Shown piece after piece: positions 57,640-64,000 of a DNA stretch of 64,000 nt. Positions within the stretch are counted from its first letter, which is position 1. Every line of letters begins with the position of its first letter. A program made the translations under genes and the position numbers. The stretch comes from Mycolicibacterium elephantis DSM 44368 (GTDB lineage: Bacteria > Actinomycetota > Actinomycetes > Mycobacteriales > Mycobacteriaceae). A model generated the notes under the pieces. The model was not told where the DNA came from. It saw nothing but the letters and a program-made list of their open reading frames with translations, and did not search any database. The DNA lies in contig NZ_ATDN01000018.1 in assembly GCF_004014805.1 (NCBI RefSeq), positions 47,082 through 111,081 on the forward strand, in the 5' to 3' direction.

Positions 57640-58489
57640 GCTTCCCGAGGTCGAGGTCGTCCGGCGTGGATTGGCTGCACACGTCGTCGACAAGACGGTC
57701 ACCGCGGTGCGCGTCCATCATCCGCGCGCGGTGCGTCGGCACGAGGCAGGTCCCGCCGATCTGACGGCTCGGCTGCTCGGTTCGCGCATCGTCGGCACCG
57801 GCCGGCGCGGCAAGTACATGTGGCTGACGTTGGACGACGGGTCGGCGCTGGTGGTGCATCTGGGGATGAGTGGGCAGATGCTGCTGGGGGCGGTGCCCAA
57901 CGAACGGCACCTGCGCATCGCGGCGCTTCTCGACGACGGCACCGCGCTGAGCTTCGTCGACCAGCGCACGTTCGGCGGGTGGTTGCTCACCGAGACGGTC
58001 ACCGTCGACGGCAGCGACGTCCCGCTTCCTGTCGCGCACCTCGCCCGTGATCCGCTGGACCCGATGTTCGACCGCGACGGCGTCGTTACGGTGTTGCGGC
58101 GCAAGCACTCCGAGATCAAGCGTCAGCTGCTGGATCAGACGGTGGTGTCGGGCATCGGCAATATCTACGCCGACGAGGCGCTGTGGCGCGCGCAGGTGCA
58201 CGGCGCACGGTTGGCGTCGGCGCTGACCCGCCGGCAGCTCGGCGAGGTGCTCGACGCGGCCGCCGAGGTGATGGCCGAGGCGCTGGAGCAGGGTGGCACG
58301 TCGTTCGATGCGTTGTATGTCAACGTCAACGGGGAGTCCGGCTACTTCGATCGGTCGCTGGACGCCTACGGCCGCGAGGGGGAGCCGTGCCGGCGGTGTG
58401 GCGCGGTGATGCGGCGGGAGAAGTTCATGAACCGGTCGTCGTTCTACTGTCCGAGATGCCAGCCGCGTCCGCGGGTGCGGCGTCCCTAA
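57632..58489 (+). CDS. mutM: Formamidopyrimidine-DNA glycosylase
   Basis: Removes 8-oxoguanine and FapyG and nicks abasic sites. 285 residues. Pro2/Glu3 of the catalytic N-terminus ([14 protein letters not shown]), [26 protein letters not shown] and a C-terminal zinc finger (CRRCGAVM...FYCPRCQ). Cotranscribed with rnc. A dispersed repeat element follows its stop. Confidence 0.96.
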   Translation: MPELPEVEVVRRGLAAHVVDKTVTAVRVHHPRAVRRHEAGPADLTARLLGSRIVGTGRRGKYMWLTLDDGSALVVHLGMSGQMLLGAVPNERHLRIAALLDDGTALSFVDQRTFGGWLLTETVTVDGSDVPLPVAHLARDPLDPMFDRDGVVTVLRRKHSEIKRQLLDQTVVSGIGNIYADEALWRAQVHGARLASALTRRQLGEVLDAAAEVMAEALEQGGTSFDALYVNVNGESGYFDRSLDAYGREGEPCRRCGAVMRREKFMNRSSFYCPRCQPRPRVRRP

Positions 58490-58500
58490 TTCATTCTCGG

Positions 58501-58563
58501 CGCCGAGACCGACGATATGGCGGGTTTGACTCGCAATTTTCCGCCAAAGCGTCCCTTTCGGCG
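58501..58563. repeat. Dispersed intergenic repeat, copy B
   Basis: 63-bp segment 75% identical without gaps to 39986-40048 (shared: CGAGA-CGACG, ACTCGCA, TCCGCC-like, GTCCCTTT, GGCG). It lies between mutM and the OsmC gene, ending just before that gene's start. Confidence 0.55.
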
Positions 58564-58575
58564 AAGATGGCAGGC

Positions 58576-58992
58576 ATGACCGAACTGTGGGTGGAGCGCA
58601 CCGGTGTGCGCGAATACGTCGGGCGCAGCTCACGCGGCGCGCAGGTGCTCGTCGGCAACGAGGACGTCGACGGCGTCTTCACCCCCGGCGAGCTGCTCAA
58701 GATCGCGCTGGCGGCCTGCAGCGGCATGGCCAGCGACGCGCCGCTGCGCCGCCGCCTGGGCGACGACTACAAGACGACGATCCGGGTGTCGGGCGCGGCC
58801 GACCGCGATCAGGAGCGATATCCCCTGCTCGAGGAACGCATGGAGCTCGACCTGTCCGGGCTTTCCGACGACGAGCGGGCGCGGGTGCTCACGGTGGTCG
58901 AACGCGCGATCGACCAAGTCTGCACCGTCGGTCGTACGCTGAAATCCGGGACCAAAGTGACTTTTGAGGTTCATGATGCAGGAGTTAGCTGA
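58576..58992 (+). CDS. OsmC/Ohr-family protein
   Basis: 138 residues, like Rv2923c. OsmC-fold core with the buried Cys in [15 protein letters not shown] and the second Cys in [14 protein letters not shown], the peroxidatic/resolving pair of this family, so a hydroperoxide-reductase role is likely. Start at [10 protein letters not shown], the second of two nearby ATGs, to match the family. Overlaps acyP by 17 bp. Confidence 0.88.
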   Translation: MTELWVERTGVREYVGRSSRGAQVLVGNEDVDGVFTPGELLKIALAACSGMASDAPLRRRLGDDYKTTIRVSGAADRDQERYPLLEERMELDLSGLSDDERARVLTVVERAIDQVCTVGRTLKSGTKVTFEVHDAGVS

Positions 58993-59260
58993 GGTACGCC
59001 TGACGGCTTGGGTGCACGGGCACGTGCAGGGCGTCGGGTTCCGGTGGTGGACCCGCGCCCGCGCCCTGGAGCTCGGCCTGACCGGGTACGCGGCGAACAA
59101 GCCCGACGGCCGTGTCCAGGTGGTCGCCCAGGGCCCGCGGGAGGCCTGCGAAAAGCTGCTTGAGCTGCTGCAAAGCGGTTCCACCCCCGGTCGGGTGGAC
59201 AAAGTTGTCGCCGACTGGTCGGAAGTTCGCGACTCGCTCGAAGGCTTCACGGAGCGATAG
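58976..59260 (+). CDS. acyP: Acylphosphatase
   Basis: 94-residue acylphosphatase. Phosphate-binding loop and catalytic Arg in [15 protein letters not shown], catalytic Asn in [14 protein letters not shown], and [19 protein letters not shown]. Start at the second of two adjacent ATGs with GAGG six bases upstream. As in M. tuberculosis, it lies between the OsmC gene and smc. Confidence 0.92.
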   Translation: MQELAEVRLTAWVHGHVQGVGFRWWTRARALELGLTGYAANKPDGRVQVVAQGPREACEKLLELLQSGSTPGRVDKVVADWSEVRDSLEGFTER

Positions 59261-59286
59261 CCCCCGCGGCGGTAGGGTTTCACGTC

Positions 59287-62200
59287 GTGCACCTCAAGAG
59301 TCTGACGCTCAAGGGCTTCAAGTCCTTTGCTTCGCCCACGACTCTGCGTTTCGAACCGGGCATCACCTGCGTCGTCGGCCCGAACGGCTCGGGCAAGTCC
59401 AACGTGGTCGACGCGCTCACCTGGGTGATGGGCGAACAGGGCGCCAAGACGTTGCGCGGCGGAAAGATGGAAGACGTCATCTTCGCCGGCACATCCTCGC
59501 GTCCGCCACTCGGCCGTGCCGAGGTGACCGTGACGATCGACAACTCCGACAACTCGCTGCCGATCGAGTACTCCGAGGTCTCGATCACCCGGCGGATGTT
59601 CCGCGACGGCGGAAGCGAATACGAGATCAACGGCAGCAGCTGCCGCCTGATGGATGTGCAGGAGCTGCTGTCGGACTCGGGCATCGGCCGCGAGATGCAC
59701 GTGATCGTCGGGCAGGGCAAGCTCGCCGAGATCCTCGAATCGCGCCCGGAGGACCGCCGCGCGTTCATCGAAGAGGCCGCCGGGGTGCTCAAGCACCGCA
59801 AGCGCAAGGAGAAGGCGGTCCGCAAGCTCGACGCGATGGCGGCCAACCTGGCCCGGTTGACCGACCTGACCACCGAGTTGCGCCGCCAGCTCAAACCGCT
59901 GGGCAGGCAGGCCGAGATGGCCCGTCGCGCCCAGACCATCCAGGCCGACCTGCGCGATGCCCGGCTGCGGCTGGCCGCCGACGACCTGGTCACCCGCCGC
60001 GCCGAGTTCGAGAACACCAACCAGGCCGAGGCCACGCTGCGCCGCGAGCACGACGAGCTGACCGCGCTGCTGGAGGCCAAGAGCGCCGAGCTGGCCGGCC
60101 ATGAATCGGCGGTCAACAGCCTGTCCGAACGTGCCGAGGCCGCCCAGCAGGCCTGGTTTTCGCTGTCGGCGCTGGCCGAACGGGTGAGCGCGACCGTGCG
60201 GATCGCCAGCGAGCGCGCGCAGCATCTCGACATCGAGCCCGAAGCGTCCACCGGCCCCGACCCCGACGCGCTGGAGGCCGAGGCCGAGCAGGTCGCCGCC
60301 GAGGAACGCCGGCTGCTCGAGGAGTTGGAGGAGTCACGGGCCACGCTGGAGGCGGCGCGCAGCGAACTCGCCGAGCGGGAGCGGGTGGCCGCCGAGGCCG
60401 AACGGGCCCACATGGCCGCCGCGCGCGCCGAGGCCGACCGTCGCGAGGGCGTGGCACGGCTGGCCGGCCAGGTCGACACGATGCGCACCCGGGTGGAGTC
60501 GATCGACGAGACCGTCGCCCGGCTCACCGTCAGCATCGAGGAGGCGGCGGCGCGCGCCCAGCAGACGCAGGCCGAGTTCGAGACCGTGCAAGCCCGCGTC
60601 GGCGAGCTCGACGCCGGCGAGGTCGGGCTGGACGAACACCACGACCGCACCGTGGCCGCGCTGCGGCTCGCCGACGAACGGGTCACCGAACTGCAGGCCG
60701 CCGAACGCGGCGCCGAGCGGCAGGTGGCGTCGTTGCGGGCGCGCATCGAAGCGCTCTCGGTGGGACTGGAGCGCAAGGACGGTGCGGCGTGGCTGCAGAA
60801 GAACCGCGGTGACGCAGGGCTTCTCGGGTCCGTCGCCAACCTGCTCAAGGTGCGCGACGGCTACGAGGCGGCGGTGGCCGCGGTGCTCGGCGGTGCAGCC
60901 GACGCCGTCGCCGCCGAAAACGCCGGTGCCGCGCGTGCCGCCGTCGCCGCGCTCAAGGAATCCGACGCCGGGCGCGCGGCGATCGTACTCAGCGACTGGC
61001 ATGTCCACACCCCGCCGCAGGGCGGGTCGCTGCCCCCCGATGCACAGTGGGCGATCGAGCTCGTCGAGGTGCCGGCGCGGCTGCGGGGCGCGATCACCGC
61101 GATGCTGGCCGATGTCGCGGTCGTGGCCGATCTGGACGCCGCGCTCGACCTGGTCCGCTCCCGCCCGCAGCTTCGTGCGGTCACCACCGACGGCGATCTC
61201 GTCGGCCCCGGCTGGGTCAGCGGCGGCTCCGACCGCAAGCCCAGCACGCTGGAGATCGCCTCGGAGGTCGACAAGGCCCGCGCCGAACTGGCCGAGGCCG
61301 AGAACCAGGCGGGTGAGCTGTCGGCGGCATTGGCCGGTGCGCTGGCCGAACAGGCGGCCCGCCGCGACGCCGCCGAGCAGGCGCTGGCCGCGCTCAACGA
61401 ATCCGACGCGGCGATCTCGGCGATCTACGAGCAGCTGGGCCGACTGGGCCAGGACGCCCGCACCGCCGACGACGAGTGGCAGCGGCTGATCAAGCAGCGC
61501 GACGAGCTGGAAGCCAACCGATCGCGCACCGTCGAGGAGCTCGCCGAGCTCGAGCAGCGGCTGCACAACGCGCAGCAGGAGCCGACGTTCGAAGCAGAGC
61601 CGGTCAACCGGCAGGAGACGATGGCGGCCGCCGAAGCGGCGCGGGCCGTCGAGGTCGAGGCGCGGCTCGCGGTGCGTACCGCCGAAGAACGTGCCAATGC
61701 CGTTCGGGGCAAAGCGGATTCGCTGCGACGAGCGGCGGCTGCCGAGCGGGAGGCACGGGTGCGTGCGCAGCGGGCTCGGGAAGCGCGGGCGCATGCCGCC
61801 AAGGTGGCGGCGGCGGTGGCGGAGTCGGCGCGCCTTGTCGCACAACGGCTCAGCTCCGTGGTCGCGGTGGCGTCGCGGGCGCGCGACGCGGTCGCCGAGG
61901 AACGCCGGCACCGGTCGACGGCGTTGGCCAAGACCCGCGACGAGGTCAATGAGCTGACCGCGAAGATCAACGCCTTGACCGACGCGCTGCACCGCGACGA
62001 AGTCGCCAAAGCCCAAGCGGCCCTGCGCATCGAGCAGCTCGAGGAGCAGATCCTCGAACAGTTCGGCATGGCCAGCGCCGATCTCATCGCCGAGTACGGG
62101 CCCGACGTGCCGTTGCCGCCGTCGGAGCTGGAGATGGCCGAGTACGAGCAGGCCCGCGAACGCGGCGAGCAGGTCGTCGCGCCCGCGCCGATGCCGTTCG

Positions 62201-62874
62201 ACCGGCCCACCCAGGAGCGGCGGGCGAAGAAGGCCGAACGCGAGCTCAACGAACTGGGCCGGGTGAACCCGTTGGCGTTGGAGGAGTTCGCCGCGCTGGA
62301 GGAACGCTACAACTTCCTGTCCACCCAGCTCGAGGACGTCAAGGCGGCGCGCAAAGACCTGCTCGACGTCATCGACGACGTCGACAACCGCATCCTGCAG
62401 GTGTTCACCGAGGCATACACCGACGTGGAACGCGAGTTCCAGCAGGTGTTTTCGGCGCTGTTCCCCGGCGGCGAGGGCAGGCTGCTGCTCACCAACCCCG
62501 ACGACATGCTGACCACCGGCATCGAGGTCGAGGCCCGCCCGCCGGGCAAGAAGATCAAGCGGCTGTCGCTGCTGTCCGGCGGTGAGAAGTCGCTGACCGC
62601 GGTCGCGATGCTGGTCGCGATCTTCCGCGCCCGGCCGTCGCCGTTCTATGTGATGGACGAAGTCGAGGCCGCGCTCGACGACGTGAACCTGCGCCGGCTG
62701 CTCGGGCTGTTCGAGCAACTGCGGGCGCAGTCGCAGCTCATCGTCATCACCCACCAGAAGCCGACGATGGAGGTCGCCGACGCGCTGTACGGCGTCACGA
62801 TGCGCGACGACGGCATCACCCAGGTGATCAGTCAGCGGATGCGCGGACAGGAGTTGGTCGCCGCCACCAATTAG
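59287..62874 (+). CDS. smc: Chromosome segregation protein SMC
   Basis: 1195-residue condensin ATPase. Walker A GPNGSGKS at residues 31-38; two long Ala/Glu/Arg coiled coils flank the hinge around residues 500-650 ([34 protein letters not shown]); C-terminal signature [15 protein letters not shown] and Walker [17 protein letters not shown] with TAGGGT ending nine bases upstream. Acts with ScpAB, not in the window. Normally directly followed by ftsY. Confidence 0.97.
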   Translation: MHLKSLTLKGFKSFASPTTLRFEPGITCVVGPNGSGKSNVVDALTWVMGEQGAKTLRGGKMEDVIFAGTSSRPPLGRAEVTVTIDNSDNSLPIEYSEVSITRRMFRDGGSEYEINGSSCRLMDVQELLSDSGIGREMHVIVGQGKLAEILESRPEDRRAFIEEAAGVLKHRKRKEKAVRKLDAMAANLARLTDLTTELRRQLKPLGRQAEMARRAQTIQADLRDARLRLAADDLVTRRAEFENTNQAEATLRREHDELTALLEAKSAELAGHESAVNSLSERAEAAQQAWFSLSALAERVSATVRIASERAQHLDIEPEASTGPDPDALEAEAEQVAAEERRLLEELEESRATLEAARSELAERERVAAEAERAHMAAARAEADRREGVARLAGQVDTMRTRVESIDETVARLTVSIEEAAARAQQTQAEFETVQARVGELDAGEVGLDEHHDRTVAALRLADERVTELQAAERGAERQVASLRARIEALSVGLERKDGAAWLQKNRGDAGLLGSVANLLKVRDGYEAAVAAVLGGAADAVAAENAGAARAAVAALKESDAGRAAIVLSDWHVHTPPQGGSLPPDAQWAIELVEVPARLRGAITAMLADVAVVADLDAALDLVRSRPQLRAVTTDGDLVGPGWVSGGSDRKPSTLEIASEVDKARAELAEAENQAGELSAALAGALAEQAARRDAAEQALAALNESDAAISAIYEQLGRLGQDARTADDEWQRLIKQRDELEANRSRTVEELAELEQRLHNAQQEPTFEAEPVNRQETMAAAEAARAVEVEARLAVRTAEERANAVRGKADSLRRAAAAEREARVRAQRAREARAHAAKVAAAVAESARLVAQRLSSVVAVASRARDAVAEERRHRSTALAKTRDEVNELTAKINALTDALHRDEVAKAQAALRIEQLEEQILEQFGMASADLIAEYGPDVPLPPSELEMAEYEQARERGEQVVAPAPMPFDRPTQERRAKKAERELNELGRVNPLALEEFAALEERYNFLSTQLEDVKAARKDLLDVIDDVDNRILQVFTEAYTDVEREFQQVFSALFPGGEGRLLLTNPDDMLTTGIEVEARPPGKKIKRLSLLSGGEKSLTAVAMLVAIFRARPSPFYVMDEVEAALDDVNLRRLLGLFEQLRAQSQLIVITHQKPTMEVADALYGVTMRDDGITQVISQRMRGQELVAATN

Positions 62875-62947
62875 CGGTTTGTGCACGTCTGGGAGCGCTC
62901 AGTGGCCGTTGCGAAATGAGCTGTGTCGTTGACTGGGATGTGAGGGT

Positions 62948-63628
62948 GTGGGTTCGGCCGCCGAGGACGCCCAGGACGCCGCCGAACCCCAGCAGCGCCC
63001 GCCGGCCGCGTTGGGAAGTCGGGCAGGGCGGGTGGCGGCGATCAAGAAGGCGATGGAAGAAATCCGGCGTCAGGACGCTCGCGATGCCGAGGCCGACGCT
63101 GCTGATATGGCCCGCCAGGAGCAGTATCTGCAGCGAGTCGAATCCGGAGAAACGCTGGCGGGTACCCCGCCGGCGGGTATCGATCAGGTTCGGTTGTGGC
63201 GGGCCAGGATTGCCCGTGAACAGCGGCGGCTGGCGCCGCTGATCAACGTGCGCGGGACCGCAGAAGCCAACGCGCGCCGTGATATCCGTAAGAACCTCAG
63301 AAAGGCCCAAGCTGGGCTGCAACGCGCCCAACAGGACCAGGCAACCGGGGCGGTCGACCACCGGGGTTCAGCCGCACGCACCCGGGATCGCGACCGGGCT
63401 CGACGTGGCCCCAAGGCAGGGCCGGTGGTCAATTTGACCGATCCCCAGGCGCGGTTGATGGTCGAGGGTTCCGGCGGCGGATCGGTCCAGGGCTACAACA
63501 GCCAAATCGCGTCATCTGATGATCACTTCGTCATCGGGGTACACCTATCCCAAGACGCCAATGATCTGCATCGTTGGACACCGGCAACAGCCACTCAGCG
63601 CAACACAATGCGCACAAATCGCGTCTGA
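62948..63628 (+). pseudogene. IS1182-like transposase remnant
   Basis: 226-codon open frame starting GTG. The C-terminal part reads VVNLTDPQARLMVEGSGGGS, VQGYNSQIASSDDHFVIGVH and SQDANDLHRWTP, matching the segment just before the DDE core of IS1182-type transposases (NxTDPxSRLM, GYNAQ). The N-terminal basic/acidic helical region also fits the linker of such proteins. Both the N-terminal DNA-binding part and the catalytic core are missing, and the end (ATATQRNTMRTNRV) looks unrelated. No terminal inverted repeats seen. Could instead be a domesticated fragment. Confidence 0.55.
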
Positions 63629-63640
63629 AACAATGGCGGC

Positions 63641-64000
63641 GTGACAGAGGGTCTGTGGATCGCGATCGCGGTCGTCGTCGTCCTGCTGGTGGCCGCGCTG
63701 GTTGTCGGGTTGGTGCGCTACCGGCGGCGACGCGTCAGGCTGTCGGCCCCCGAGACCGCCACACCCCTCGAGCGCGCCGGCGGCTACACCACGTCATCGG
63801 GCATCACGTTCTCGAAGTCGGCTCCTGCCGAGCCCGTCGAGCGGATCGACACCACCGGGCTGCCCGGCGTCGGCGACGACGCCACCCTTCCGCGCGACGC
63901 GCCGAAGCGCTCGATCGCCGATGTGCAGCTCCCCGAGGCCCCGGTCGAAAAGCCGGCCCCACCGGCGGAGCCGACACCGCCCGCCGAGCCGACGCCGGCC
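63641..64000 (+). CDS. ftsY: Signal-recognition particle receptor FtsY (N-terminus only)
   Basis: First 120 residues; runs off the right edge. Starts GTG (VTEGLWIAIAVVVVLLVAAL), giving a membrane helix, then RYRRRRVRL and the mycobacterial N-terminal signature GGYTTSSGITFSKS, RIDTTGLPGVGDDATLPRDA and a Pro/Glu-rich acidic linker. The NG GTPase domain lies outside the window. Gene order smc-ftsY supports the call. Confidence 0.9.
   Translation, partial: MTEGLWIAIAVVVVLLVAALVVGLVRYRRRRVRLSAPETATPLERAGGYTTSSGITFSKSAPAEPVERIDTTGLPGVGDDATLPRDAPKRSIADVQLPEAPVEKPAPPAEPTPPAEPTPA

Noticed and set aside
60334..62886. 850-residue minus-strand open frame opposite smc
   Set aside because: Mirror of the coiled-coil codons (GAG/GCC read as CTC/GGC); composition is unlike a protein and smc is unambiguous.

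Overview
The window is about 68-70% GC and carries densely packed chromosomal core genes with many GTG starts and 4-bp start/stop overlaps. Gene content and order point to a Mycobacterium, most likely an environmental or fast-growing Mycolicibacterium. Most of it follows, in inverted orientation, the M. tuberculosis block from gatCAB (Rv3012c-Rv3009c) down to smc/ftsY (Rv2922c-Rv2921c). This comparison is from memory, not from a database search.

Layout. 1-3312 (minus strand): a polyamine-type operon, speE (cut by the left edge), then DUF350, DUF4247, DUF2617 and DUF4178 genes. 3392-10240: an ACT-domain protein and a VOC protein face gatC-gatA; pfkA and gatB follow, with a divergent NAD(P)-binding/MarR pair inserted between them. 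10257-12025: a TetR regulator facing an SDR and an SMR exporter, with two operator-like repeats. 12048-14524: lppZ, a DoxX protein and the cfp6-like PH-domain protein. 14525-18264: ilvB-ilvN-ilvC behind a readable leader-peptide attenuator. 18327-24584: an FAD oxidoreductase, serA-leuB, an MFS carrier and an FAH-family hydrolase. 24581-26375: gltX, tRNA-Gln(CTG), tRNA-Glu(CTC). 26468-30062: an NdgR/LtbR-type IclR regulator facing leuC-leuD, then hupB. 30155-34062: mutT1, ppk1, fbiD. 34098-39963: gpsA, a PLP lyase, ddl, a DUF3515 gene, thiL, a DUF1330 gene and ung. 40065-45858: two Thr-rich lipoproteins, rpmB, a FakA-like kinase, recG and a secreted nuclease. 45931-50150: two AKRs, lipN, and a DsbA/VKOR pair. 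50186-54654: pyruvate carboxylase, rsmD, coaD. 54736-64000: hemerythrin, sepIVA, a DUF177 gene, rnc, mutM, an OsmC gene, acyP, smc, a transposase remnant and the start of ftsY.

How the genes work together. Branched-chain amino acid synthesis dominates: ilvBNC, leuB and leuCD are all present, with a Leu/Val/Ile leader attenuator at ilvB and an IclR regulator at leuCD. Gln-tRNA formation is represented by a probably non-discriminating GluRS, its tRNA-Gln substrate and the GatCAB amidotransferase. Genome maintenance is represented by ung, mutM, mutT1, recG, smc and HU. The DsbA/VKOR pair handles extracytoplasmic disulfides.

Most noteworthy: the ilvB attenuator with mutually exclusive hairpins; tandem operators at the marR and tetR pairs; a hemerythrin gene with a SigF-like promoter sitting where M. 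tuberculosis carries its PDIM/PGL locus; an rsmD that seems to start at CTG; an IS1182-like transposase fragment between smc and ftsY; a pair of Thr-rich lipoproteins; micro-duplications that copy stop codons; and a 3' half of leuD with a markedly lower GC content. I did not find a clearly new multi-gene system; most of the novelty here is regulatory.
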